From: Vigna angularis
Lineage: Eukaryota; Streptophyta; Magnoliopsida; Fabales; Fabaceae
Assembly: GCF_016808095.1 (NCBI RefSeq)
Contig: NC_068974.1
Coordinates: 23,606,825 to 23,670,824 of the forward strand
Reading direction: 5' to 3'
Length of the DNA: 64,000 nucleotides
Part shown: positions 44,758 through 55,025 of the stretch, piece by piece
How positions within the stretch are numbered: position 1 is the first letter of the stretch
Layout of the letters: every line of letters starts with the position of its first letter
Made by a program: the position numbers and the translations under genes
Notes under the pieces: generated by a model
Told to the model about the DNA's origin: nothing
Databases searched by the model: none
What the model saw: only the letters and a program-made list of their open reading frames with translations

Positions 44758-44770
44758 AAGTTTGGGATTG
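44758..44770 (+). promoter_or_regulatory. Polypurine-like tract next to 3' LTR (element 2)
   Basis: AAGTTTGGGATTG abuts the LTR start at 44771. The same word occurs in element 1 next to its 3' LTR (6964-6976, minus sense). It is not pure purine, so the actual plus-strand primer may be shorter. Confidence 0.6.
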
Positions 44771-45236
44771 TGATAACAATTGAAAAACTGTTATTTTTAT
44801 GCTTAAAATTGATACTAAAAGCAACCTTTAACACTTAGAAACTAGCTTAGAATCATGCTTTTGTTCATATTTTTAGAAATAAGAGAGTTGGACAGGTTTA
44901 TGCTTGATTTCAGTGTTTTATGCAGGTTTTAAGGTGAATTTGATGAAAGAAGTGGAGAAGGATAAAGATGGAATCAGAAAAGAACTCAAAGAGTGCAAAA
45001 GAAGAGAAGTCGTAAGTACCGCTCAACGCCAGTTTACCGCTGAGCGGCACTCAAGAACACACGTTGGCTCCGCTGAGGGGTGAAAGTGCAGCTGAGGGGA
45101 GATTTGACTATGCGCTGGTACCGCTGAGCGACAGTTTACCGCTAAGCGGTGGTATTTTGGGCTTAGGCCCACTTTTTTGTAATATTGCGAATAGTATATA
45201 AGCTTTAGGACTTCCTAGGGTTTGTATCTTTGGCTG
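44771..45236 (+). repeat. Element 2 3' LTR, truncated
   Basis: The first 466 bp of the LTR, including a TATA box (GTATATAAGC near 45195) that the 5' LTR lacks. It breaks off after TTTGGCT. Confidence 0.88.
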
Positions 45237-45308
45237 GATCTAGATTTTACCGTATGTGTCCATATCACTAAAAGCATGCATTGTGTACCGTATGTGTCCA
45301 TATCCCTA
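45237..45308. repeat. Inverted LTR scraps at the element 2 / Tat-like junction
   Basis: GATCTAGATTTTACCGTATG and the following TGTCCATATCACTA are the reverse complement of 36424-36458 in the same LTR family. Then come a direct scrap (AAAGCATGCATTG) and the inverted word TACCGTATGTGTCCATATC again. This is a rearranged junction of short inverted and direct pieces. Confidence 0.75.
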
Positions 45309-45961
45309 AGGTTAAGGTAATCATGGTTATTTGGCCAGAGAGGTTCAAGAAAAAAACTGCCTTTATCACTTCCAAACATGCATATCAATCAAGAACTATC
45401 AACAAGAGTCAAGCCAAGGCATATGCGCAAGGAATCAAGAGACATATCACACAAGAAAGAATATAAAGTGGCTCAAATCTCACACAGGGCATTTGTATCA
45501 CAATCAATTCAACCTCTCAAACATCATAATCATCTTCCCAAGCAAAGAAAAGCAAGGATTTCAAGCCAAGTATCAATGAAGTGAAGGGAAAGACGAGTCT
45601 ACAACTTAAACAAAGTCCAGAAAGCAAGAGAAACATGCAAACTGTACACAAGACACGACAAAAATAACCTATAAAAGAAAAATTTTAACCAAGAAAACAA
45701 AAACTAACAAAGAAAAATAAAAATCTCCCCCAATAGACCACACTTAAACTACACAGTGTCCTCAATGTGTCATAAGTATAAGGTCAGAAATCAGAATAGT
45801 GAACAGATCATGGACAAGTGCAATAAAAGTAGGGAAAGGGGAGAAGGGAAAAAGAAAACTCCCGTAGGTTAGGGTGGAAGCTACCAATTTTGGACTATCA
45901 GGGAAATGTCTTCCACCACAGGATCCAGTAAGGAAGTTTTGAGGAAGAACTGCTTCATCCT

Positions 45962-47434
45962 CTAGATTTGATCAAGCAGGGAAATGTCTTCCACAACTGG
46001 ATCTAAGAAGAAGTGATTGTTGATGAGTGGGTTCAGCAGGTGCCTATTGATGTTGAAGCTTTTGTGAGTGTTAGCACCTTTGTTTTCCACTATGGGTGCA
46101 TGTTGGTCAAATTCATGTGTACCTCCTGCAATAGGGTTAGTGCAATGTGGCTCCAAAGAAATGACATGCAGAAGTATAACACCCAATCCTAATTTATCAA
46201 ACTGAACCTCAAATATACTCTCAGAACATGAATCACTTTCAAATTTAGAAGCAATATCAACAACAAGCTTAGATTCATGTTCAGTGCATGGATAAGAAGT
46301 ATTCAGATAGGATGGCAAAAAGTGGTTCTCATCATGCAGAGGGGTAGAATTAAAAGCATGCTCATCAACAATATAATCATCAATAACATACCTATCAACA
46401 ACATGATCATCAAGAACAGAATCATTCTTAGGTATGTTTACCTCCACTTCCCTGAAGATTGGTAGAGTGGTGGAAGGTGAAGATGGTCTACCTATCTCAA
46501 AATTGCTGCTTATACCTGCCTGGTCCTCAAAATCTTCATCAGTCTCCTCAGGTGCAAGAGTAAGGATATCTGAAGGTGGGAAAGTAGGTGGCACAATGAG
46601 CACAAGACTCTGGTTCCCATCTCCTAGGTCAATGACACTAACATCATCTGGAATCTGAACAGTCTGAAATGGTAACTCTGAATCTTGAGACTGTTCCTTA
46701 GTGAGTTGAGTGGCCATCTGCCCTATCTGATCAGTCAAACTCTGAATGAATGCTCTAGTCTCTTGCATGAACTCAATGTTCTGCATGGCCATCTGCCTCA
46801 GTAACTCCTTCAATGTAGGCTCGAAAGTAGAAGGCTGAGGAGCTATTTGGGCAGGAGCATCATATTGCTAACTCTGGTATTGCTGGACTGGTAGTTCTTG
46901 ATAATGATGTTGTTGTGGGGTATCCTGCCATCCCAAGTTAGTGTCATTCCTTCCAGGATTATTGTTGTAACCATACTGAGCAGGGAAGAATTCACCCAAG
47001 AACAATCGCTTAAGATCTTCCGAAGAAGTGATACACCCTGAAGGAAGACAATAAAGTCAATCCCTTGCTACTCCTTGTAATGATTGCGGAAATGCCTTTA
47101 AGAACATATCGTCATCCTAGACATGTGGAGGTTTCATTGAAGAGCACATGATGTTGAAGTCTTCCAAATGTTGATGTGGGCATTCACCTGCAAAACCATG
47201 AAACTTAGGCAGCAAATGTATCAGTCCAGTTTTGAGAATGCAATGAACATCATCCTCAGTAGGTGGAACCGGTTCCCAAAGAGAACTCTCAGAAGTCGGA
47301 GAATGAGCCATATTGTTCTCAGCATAAAAATCAGCGGAATATGAATTACAATCAGAGTAACATGCAGAAGGAGAATCATAATCAATGGCACTGGCAAAAT
47401 AAGCAGTATTCACAAAATCAAAATGGGTAAACAT
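45962..47434 (-). pseudogene. Tat-like gypsy gag with three in-frame stops
   Basis: ATG at 47432-47434. The frame is unbroken for 490 codons apart from TAG (47117-47119), TGA (47057-47059) and TAG (46868-46870). Landmarks are LIHLLPKFHGFAGECPHQHL and EDFNIMCSSMKPP, then MFLKAFPQSLQGVARD and FPAQYGYNNNPGRN, then ELLRQMAMQNIEFMQETRAF and IQSLTDQIGQMATQL. The first block is the conserved start of plant gypsy gag. The middle of the gag domain is shortened. The C-terminal half is acidic with no knuckle. All three stops fit C-to-T or G-to-A changes of CAG or TGG codons, as in methylated DNA. The word DPVVEDISL is repeated just past the end. Confidence 0.8.
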
Positions 47435-47619
47435 GGAAAAAGAAAAAAGGAAGGTAGAAAAGAAATCCTAAAAATTACAAAACAAACAAAACACAACACA
47501 ATTAAAGATGCGACACACACACACAATAACGCACACACAAAACAGAACATCACACTCACAACACAAGACAAAACACAACACACACTAACACAACAAAAGA
47601 CCTTAGACCGAACCATTGG

Positions 47620-47637
47620 TTCCCGGCAACGGCGCCA
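47620..47637 (-). promoter_or_regulatory. Primer-binding site of the Tat-like element
   Basis: Minus-sense TGGCGCCGTTGCCGGGAA, 5 bp inside the 5' LTR. It resembles the tRNA-Asp sites of elements 1 and 2 but ends GGGAA. Confidence 0.85.
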
Positions 47638-47642
47638 AAATT

Positions 47643-49790
47643 TGATGAGGCTGTCGCGGCCCATCAAATTTGATGTGCATTAAAAATGCAGTATAGTGTT
47701 AGGAAGTGACTCCTAGGTCGTCTCTCAAGGACCAAATGTGGTTCAGGTAATAAGTCGAACACGTAGTGGGAGGATTTTGAAAGTGTTTTTGTGATTCGAA
47801 ATGAACTAAATTAAAACTGGAAATTAAATACAACCAAACATAATTGAAAACATTGAATTAAATGGACAAAGCATGAAGACCGAACGGTCCTACAGATGTT
47901 TGAACAGTTCTACATTAAGACCAAATGGTCTCTATGCCAAAGGTTGAAATTGAAATGCAAGTAAGAAAGGTTGAACAGAACAAACAACATGAAAGCAGTA
48001 AATTGAATGGTCCTAAGCAAGATGTGTGAACTAATTAACATGCAAGAAATAAATGACAAAGCACATCAATGCTCTTAAATTGCAATTTGAACTAACAAAT
48101 TAAATGCACATAAAGCTTGGAAATTGTAAAACAAAAATCACCACCGATTCTAGCATCAACACAATGTAAAGAGACTTTTTTAGAGCTAAAGCAAAATAAA
48201 AGACAAATCAAAAAGAAAATGCTTTTCTAAAACAAATACAAATGAGTGTGTGTGCTGCTGTGTGTGCTGCTGTTACCGATTCCTTCTTTCCAATTAAATA
48301 AAATCCTAGACCTAGAAGCTTCCCAAACAAAGAACGTTCAACAGCCAAAGCTTTAATCAACACAAAACCAAAATGAAATGACAATGAGAAATCAGCAAAA
48401 ATAAAATAAACATAAGCTCTTCATTCATCCCATTGAAAATAGCGTTCAAAGCCAAAAACCCAAAGAAAATGAGTGTGTGCTCCAGCCAAATGTATGCACG
48501 CTGCTTTAACTTTAAAAGAAATATAAAACGGTGCTCTCCATTGGATGGCTGCTGGAATAAAATGAATGATGATTCTCGTTGGCGGCTTCCACACGTCCCA
48601 GCTCTCGGTGGCTCCCCTTTCTACAAGGAAAAAAATTAAATCTACTGGACATCACCGTCCATCAATGCACTGTTTGCTTCCAAAAGAAAGAAAAATGAAA
48701 TGTGCTTTTTCCTCTATTCTGAATGTAATCCTATGTCTAAAAACAACGTTCCAGCCAGCTCCTTCCTGTGCACTCCATTCCTCTCCCTTTGCTGGATGCG
48801 TGAATGAAGCCCTCATTGGACGCATGTGCTGCTTCTTCTTTGGACACCCCCTGTGCTTCTCACTCTCCGCGTGAAGCCCCCCATCCGTAGCTGCTTTGCT
48901 GGACCGAAAGCCTCCCAAAAAAAACAAAGAAATGAATGACTTCCTCCTTCACGTGTTGGACGCTGCCAATCCTCATGGGCCACGCTGCTGCTTTGCTTGA
49001 ACGCTGGACGCCCCTCACATCCATGAAAGCTGGACCGCTTGCTGGACACACCCCATGTACGCTGCTGCCTTTAGCTTCCAGAATCAGGCCGTGACACTCC
49101 ATAGCTGCTGGAACGCTTCTCATGGGCCGTGTGCTGCCAATTGCTGGACGCGTGCAGCCCTCCCTTGTGCACCTCTCTTCTGTTGCTGGGCCGCTTGTGC
49201 ACTTGTCCAAGTATACATTCAGCTCCAGCCGAGACACCACTTGCTGCCAACGTGGCTTCTCCAACTCCTAATCTCTCCAAGCTTGCTGGATGGGAGTTGC
49301 TGGACCGTGAAGGCTGCTGGACGCCACTCCACTTCTCGCTGTCTGCCATACCTTTCTCCAATGCTGGATGGGCTACTCCTTACGTGCTTCATCCTTGCTG
49401 GACCGTGGGCTTCTAAGAATAATCAATGCCTTCCAGCTCCAATTCCAACCCGAGACATTTCTTTCTTCCCTCACATTCCAAGACGTGGACGTGAGTTACT
49501 TCTCCATGTGCACCCCCAAAAAATGAAATCCACACCTCCTCTCTCATCTTAGTTTAAAGTATATTTGATGTGGCATTTCTCTTTAAGTCCCAAAATATTA
49601 TTCAATAATTTTCCTATAATTAATAATGCAAATAATTATCCTCAGATAATTCAAATTAATTAAAATAAGAATTTATGATCAAATTAAGCACAATTAACAA
49701 AAATGGGAAAATATTGGACATTCAGGCACAATTCCCTTATTAAATCTAGTACAATACGCTAAGTGAAATCAAGAAAATATTGACTCATCA
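47643..49790 (-). repeat. Tat-like gypsy 5' LTR (2.15 kb) with GC-rich repeat cluster
   Basis: Plus reading starts TGATGAGGCTG and ends TTGACTCATCA; the inverted ends are TGATGA/TCATCA. The minus-sense U3 contains about a dozen GCTGGAC/GCTGGAT words (48790-49415). A TATA-like site lies downstream of them in element sense (TTTATATTTC, about 48520). Several ORFs of 90-165 codons overlap in the GC-rich part on both strands but share no domain, so they are not called as genes. Confidence 0.85.
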
Positions 49791-50946
49791 AATATGTATC
49801 GCATGCAATCGATTATGCAACAGTGTTACGCAAAGTTTTGAAAGCTTTTCTCTTTGAAAAACTCTTACAACACACTTGAAAAAGTTTGTGCAAATACATG
49901 AGTTTTAATTGATTCACCCCATAATGTAATCGATTTCAAACTGTTGTTTTGCCACACGTTCAAAGTTCAACATTAGTGCTTGTGGTTTTTCTATCCAAAA
50001 ACATGTGTCATGCATTCATGTAAAATCACACATATAACACAATTGATGGAAGCTACTCCAGGATGCGCAGAAGAAGCTCCATAATGCAGAGAACTGGCAG
50101 CGGATTGAATGAATCAGTGGAGTTACGGAGTGCACGTAAGGTGTTTGTGAATATGCTGGAGGTGTTGAGTGGCTGTGTTTGGTAGAGTTCTAGCTCAGAA
50201 AGCTTTCCAAAGGGGAAAGAAGCTAGAGGAGGTGTAAGATAACAATGCATAAGGGTGAACTTGAGAGTAAAAGCTGAAAATTGGCAGCATTTCCTTACTT
50301 CAAATCAAGTTACATTTACAAATGATGAAGCTCTCTATTTATAGAAGAAGGAGAGCTTCTAAACGTATTGTGCAAGTTATTTTAAATGTGCACATGCTGT
50401 AAAACAGATGGAGGAAGCTTGGGAAGCAAGCTATAATTGCCAACTCAGCAAAGCAATTGAAGAAGATGGAGTTGTTGTCTTTGTTGTTGAACGTAGTGCA
50501 AAGGCCGTGGGCACCAACCATCCATTTGTGCTTCTTCGGTTTTCTTACGTGGCAGCCTTTTTAAGTTGCATGGTTCCTCCCTTTTATTAATATTCTACAA
50601 AAGCAATGTAAAAGTATTTAGCAAAGAGAAAGAGAACTTAGTAAGTAATACTCCATAAGAGTAAGGTAGTGAGTGCTCCCTCTTCCTCTTGGATTCTCTT
50701 AGACATGGCTCTTGTTAAAGGTCCTATGTTAAGCTTAGATGGTCCTCCATCAACAATGAAATGCAATGAACAACACAACAACAACACAATCATGTTCTCA
50801 TATACGCATATAACATGTAAGCTTATAACATGTAACACATAAAACACATGTGTTATTAATTATGTGTTGTCATCATCAAAAACTCAAATATTACTGAGAT
50901 TGTGGGTTCAGCTAAACCAGTGCTCTCCCTATCAAAAATCTCAACA
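49791..50946 (-). repeat. Copia-B 5' LTR, outer part
   Basis: Matches 27103-27446 and contains the solo LTR 50044-50752. It ends TCTCAACA at 50946, the inverse of the family start TGTTGAGATT. Copia-A coding sequence resumes at 50947. Confidence 0.85.
50044..50752 (-). repeat. Small solo LTR (709 bp) with target duplication ACAAT
   Basis: Ends are TGATGGAAGC and CCTCCATCA in plus reading. ACAAT flanks it at 50039-50043 and 50753-50757. In the minus sense its first 110 bp are open and encode GGPSKLNIGPLTRAMSKRIQ, followed by EEEG. This looks like the C-terminus of a gypsy Pol polyprotein, so in this family pol would end inside the 3' LTR (inference). Its TATA region is near 50340 (TATTTATAG). 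Confidence 0.85.
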
Positions 50947-50999
50947 GTTTCTATTCCTGATAATGCTTATGAATATTGCTTAATAGGAAAGCAGATCTG

Positions 51000-51756
51000 A
51001 AGGCCATTCCAGTCATAAGTGAAAATGAGATCCAAAGAATGCCTAGAAGTGGTGCATTCGGACATCTATGGACCGTTTGGTGTACCCTCATTAGCTGGAA
51101 ACAAGTACTTTCTCATATTTGTTGATGAATACAGTAGAATGTTATGGGTATACATCATCAAGATGAAGAATGAAGCCTTAGAAGCGTTCAAGAAATTTAA
51201 AGCCTGTGTGGAAAGAGAAAGTGGAAAGCATGTAAAAATCCTCAAAACTGATGGAGGAGGAGAATACACTTCTCATGATTTTGAAGAATACTGTCAGAAT
51301 AGTGGAATCATACATGAGGTGACAGCACCGTACACACCCCAACATAATGGACTAGCAGAAAGGAGAAACCGAACGATGATGAACATGGCCAGGTGTCCCA
51401 TAAAGGAGAAGAGCGTGCCACAAAACTTCTTGGCAGAGGTTGTCTCGATAGTTGTTCATATCCTCAATAGGTGTCCGACCGGACGGCTTGAAGGCAAGGT
51501 ATCACTAGAAGGGTGGTCAAGTAATAAACCTTTGGTTCATTGTTTTAAAGTGTTCGGTTCTCTTGCATTTAATCACGTTGTAGATAAAAAACGATTGAAA
51601 TTGCAAGATAAAGGGGAAGTTATGATCTTTGTTGGATATCGCCCAACTGGCGCATACAAGCTCTACAACCCAATCAAAGAAAAGATCGTGTCGAGCATAG
51701 ATGTGATTGTACTTGAGGATGAAAGATGGACTGGAATCACAAATAAACCAGCCTGA
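51000..51756 (+). pseudogene. Copia-A integrase
   Basis: Plus-strand frame open for 245 codons from 51019. Integrase core (rve) with catalytic residues in place: Asp in [11 protein letters not shown], Asp in [12 protein letters not shown], Glu in [12 protein letters not shown], with the family's [10 protein letters not shown] before it. FGSLAFNHV and [15 protein letters not shown] mark the C-terminal part. The zinc-binding domain is separated by the 25-kb insertion nest, and the frame ends at a TGA (51754-51756). Confidence 0.88.
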
Positions 51757-53521
51757 AGAAGCCAGCAGGAGACTTGCTGATCGAACGACATGAAGACTTG
51801 CTGACCGAGAGGTGTTCTGAACCAAACAGTAGAGATCTTCTACACCGATCAGCAGAAGCGCACGGGAGTTTTAATGAGTCAACAACAGCTCAGAGGCCAT
51901 GTAGGAAAATTGCAATGCCACCAAGATACATAGATTATGAGATATATTTTGATACAGGAAATAATGATGAGGGATATCTTATTCGCATAACGTTGATGGC
52001 CGAGGCAGAACCAGCAAACAAGGATAAGGCTCTATGAAAACCGGTTTGGAAGAATGCTATGATAGAAGAGCTCAGATCCATAAAAAAGAATGAAACGTGG
52101 AAATTGGTTGATCTTTCAACTGGAAAGCACTACATTGGGGTAAAGTGGATTTTCAAAAGGAAGCTGAATCCGGACGGCACAATTTCGAAACACAAGGCGA
52201 GGCTTGTGGCTAAAGGGTTTCTTCAAAAATGAGGAGTGGACTTTGATTAGGTCTTTGCACCGGTTGTAAGGTTGGAGATTGTTCGGTTAGTGGTAGCATT
52301 GGCTTGCGCAAAGGAATGACCATTGTTTCAACTTGATGTCAAATCAGCTTTCTTACACAGACCTCTGAGGAGGAGGTTTACGTTCAGCAACCCCTAGGTT
52401 TTAATAAAACATGCGAGGAGCATAAAGTGTATAGACTCCAGAAAGCACTATACGGATTGAGACAAGCACCGAGAGCGTGGAACAAGAGAATTGATGCCTT
52501 CTTCATCAAACAAAATTTCGAGAGATGTGTTGTCGAGCATGGATTGTACGTGAAAGGTAGTCCAGGTAAAGATCTAATAATAATTTGTTTGTATGTAGAT
52601 GATCTATTAATAACAGGATCAAACTTGGAAGAGATAGATGAGTTCAAGAGGTTAATGGAAGCTGAGTTTGAGATGACCGACCTTGTAAAGTTAAAATATT
52701 TCCTAGGAATGGAGTTTACTCAAACTACTACCGATCTTGTGATGCACCAGCAGAAGTATGTGAGAGAGCTTCTCGAATGGTTTAAAATGACTTCATGCAA
52801 CTCAGTTAAAAGTCCTTTGGAGGTCAACGTCAAGTTAAGGAAAGATGAGACCGAAGAGGAGGTGAATGAGACAACATATAAGCAGATAATTGGATTACTG
52901 CGGTTTTTGTGCAACAACAGATGCAATTTGATGTTCAACGTTGGACTGATCAGCAGGTTCATGAGCCAACCAAGGAAGAGCCACATGCTTGCTGCCAAAC
53001 GGATACGTCTAATTGTGGAATTCTGTTTCAAGCTGGAAGACGTAAAGATGAATTGAAGCTCATAAGCTACGGTGACTCAGACTATGGGGGAGATCCAGTG
53101 GAAAGGAAGAGTACGTTCGGGTACATATTCTTCATAAATGAAACAACTATCTCATGGTGTTCCAAAAAGCAGTCAGTCGTTGTTTTGTCAAGTTGTCAAG
53201 TTGAATACATAGTTGGATGTTATGCCGCATGCCAAGAGTTTGGCTTATGGAACTCATGAGAGAACTAAAGTTACTCAGGGAGAGGCCAATACAACTGAGA
53301 ATGGATAATACATCTGCCATAAATTTAACAAGAAATCTTGTAAGTCATGGTAGGAGTAAACACATAGGGACATGGTGAACAAAGGAAAGATTGAGTTAGT
53401 CTACTGCAAGACCGAACGGCAGTGGACGGATATCTTCACAAAACCACTAAAAGTTGACACATTTGAGTACTTGAGAAAGGAGATCGGAGTTATATCTCTT
53501 AAGACTTGAATTAAGGGAGAG
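51757..53521 (+). pseudogene. Copia-A reverse transcriptase and RNase H
   Basis: RVT_2 landmarks are WKNAMIEELRSIKKNETWKL, GVKWIFKRKLNPDGTISKHK, RLVAKGFLQK, then QLDVKSAFLH with the first catalytic Asp kept, and ICLYVDDLLITGSNL with the YVDD box (about 52595). Stops occur at about 52035, 52231, 52248 and 52318, and a frameshift near 52365. RNase H starts at about 53045 in a shifted frame (GDSDYGGDPVERKSTFGYIF, SWCSKKQSVVVLSSCQVEYI). It decays after 53257. A purine tract (AAGGGAGAG) at 53513-53521 precedes the 3' LTR. Confidence 0.88.
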
Positions 53522-53813
53522 TGTTAGGAGTATAACTCAAGCCTACATGTGTCACATTTCAAAATTTAGTTTTTTCAGGTAATTCTGTTATAGTTTAATC
53601 TTCACCTGATGTGTATAAATACATCACAGACTCCAGTGTGAAAAGCGACGCTTGTCAACACATTCTAATACAATTTACTTTCAATTTTCACTATTGAGTT
53701 TTTCTTTCGCTTACGCCGGTTGGTCACCTCGTGCTCCCGTTCACAGGTTTGGTCTTTGCGGCTCAGTCACGGGCCGCTGCTCGTTCAACCATCTTTTTCT
53801 TGCTTTCCTAACA
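53522..53813 (+). repeat. Copia-A 3' LTR
   Basis: 292 bp, TGTTAGGAGTATAAC ... CTTTCCTAACA; TATAAATACATC promoter box near 53615. Followed by AGCTG, matching four of five bases of the left flank GGCTG. Confidence 0.92.
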
Positions 53814-55025
53814 AGCTGCCTGTGTGTTGTGTGTTCTGTAAGAGAGATAAATAAGATATGAGAGAAAAGAATATTTATACATGTACACTAACAAGATAAA
53901 AATATCTTTGACAACTTTTTTACTTTTTAAAATATTAAAAACTTTTTAATTACGGGGTAAGTTAAGCATTTTAAAAAATTTTGAAGATTTAGAATCAAGG
54001 AACGGGAGGTGGAGGAAACCCTCTTTGGGAACATAAAGACCGAAAGACCAAATAAATTGAATCCTTGTCAAACTAAATTCAAGGGTACCATCGTAATTAA
54101 CAAATGAACACGTACATGACGAAAATAAAAAACCAATGGACGCGTGTCAGGAAATGGGAATGGTTAAAAGGATTGGAATGTGAACATTGCAGAAACAATT
54201 ATTACTTTCCATCACCATGTGACCATTACAGAAACAATTATTACTTTGCATTGGGATGCAAGCACAATAATTCAAAATAAAGACAAACACACCAACCTAT
54301 GCAGAGCGGTGATTTTTAATTCTTCTGCCCTCATCCTAAATTGTTCTTCATATTTTTATTTATTTGAATATAGTTTTTAATTATTTTTATTTTTAATGAA
54401 TACAAAATAATTTTTTATTTTTTTACAAAATAAAAAAAATTTAAAAATTACAAACTAACACATAACATCTCTTTAAAAATATTAATATACTATTAAAAAA
54501 AACATAATTACATGATTTTTTCCAAATTAAAAACTAAATCAAACAAAATAAAAATAAAAAAATTGATTTACAATCTCATTACAAAAATGACTTGAATAAA
54601 TATATTTAATCTAATTAAATATTTTTCTTCAACACATAATTGTTTACAATAATTTTACTTTTAAGATAATAATTTTAATTATATTAATTTTATCAGTGAT
54701 AAATAACTAAATATCTGTTTGATTTTAACAATTAAGAAAAATATCCATTAAAATGACTACTTCACGAAAACATTCACCTTACACTTATTTTCAATAAGAT
54801 ATCATATTATAATAAAATAATAATTATATTAATGTAAAGTGAAAAAAAGGTAATATGATAGTAATAATTATCACGTATATATTAATTAGAAATTTTAATG
54901 TTAATATCTAATTAAAATTATTACTTTAAAATTGTAATTTTCTTTATTATATTATAAATAAAATATACTAATCCTTCTTGTATATAATATTATAGTGAAG
55001 TGGGTGCAAAACCAGTAGTATATCC
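53814..55025. other. AT-rich intergenic DNA and UGT promoter
   Basis: A 25-bp phrase (CAGAAACAATTATTACTTTS) is duplicated at about 54190 and 54229. A TATA box (TATATAATATTATAG) at about 54980 lies some 45 bp before the UGT start codon. No other gene was found. Confidence 0.6.

Larger units (their letters stand above)
35707..45236 (+). mobile_element. Athila-like element 2 (gag, protease, third ORF; no polymerase)
   Basis: Plus-strand element inserted in the copia-B 5' LTR. Parts are 5' LTR 35707-36973, primer site 36980-36997, leader with a TTTTA tract, gag 37315-38655, broken protease 38656-39783, hairpin region 39797-40060, a nested solo LTR 40198-41503, ORF3 42251-43492, 3' non-coding region 43493-44757, polypurine tract 44758-44770, and 3' LTR start 44771-45236. 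RT, RNase H and integrase are missing, just as in element 1, so the deletion predates both copies or defines the family. The 3' LTR is cut at 45236, so the target duplication cannot be checked. Confidence 0.88.
45309..49790 (-). mobile_element. Tat-like gypsy element, gag only, 3' side truncated
   Basis: Minus-strand element. 5' LTR 47643-49790, primer site 47620-47637, gag 45962-47434. Then comes a non-coding tail with the AGTTTAAGTGTGGTCTATTG words, ending at the scrap junction near 45308. There is no protease, RT or integrase and no 3' LTR. The outer LTR end (ACTCATCA at 49790) borders resumed copia-B LTR sequence. Confidence 0.75.
26137..50946 (-). mobile_element. Copia-B: SIRE-like element with gag and env-like ORF, host of five insertions
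   Basis: Minus-strand element inside the copia-A integrase region. The 3' LTR is 26137-27446. The 5' LTR survives as 35165-35706 plus 49791-50946, split by other elements. Between them, in element sense, are the primer site remnant (about 35145-35162), gag (33382-35087), a second partial gag start (33080-33415), an env-like ORF (33010 to 29792, split by a solo LTR) and the polypurine tract (AAAAAAAGGGGGAGAT, about 28715-28730). Protease, integrase and RT are all missing. The outer LTR ends are canonical (TGTTAAAATAG and TCTCAACA in plus reading). The flanks ATTTA and GTTTC are not a clean duplication. Confidence 0.78.
22899..53813 (+). mobile_element. Copia-A: Ty1/copia element enlarged by nested insertions
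   Basis: The LTRs at 22899-23191 and 53522-53813 are nearly identical, start TGTTAGGAGTATAAC and end CTTTCCTAACA. A Met-tRNA primer site follows the first, and a purine-rich tract (AAGGGAGAG) precedes the second. The flanks GGCTG and AGCTG agree at four of five bases, as expected of an aged 5-bp target duplication. The element's own parts are gag 23339-23998, knuckle and protease start 24001-24296, protease end and pre-integrase 25683-26136, integrase 51000-51756, and RT/RNase H 51760-53500. Together these make about 5.5 kb. The other 25 kb are insertions: a copia LTR at 24297-25682 and the copia-B nest at 26137-50946. Stops and frameshifts make it inactive. Confidence 0.85.

Noticed and set aside
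48566..49552. Several ORFs of 90-165 codons on both strands
   Set aside because: Overlapping frames inside a GC-rich LTR with repeated GCTGGAC words; no domain and no consistent codon signal.
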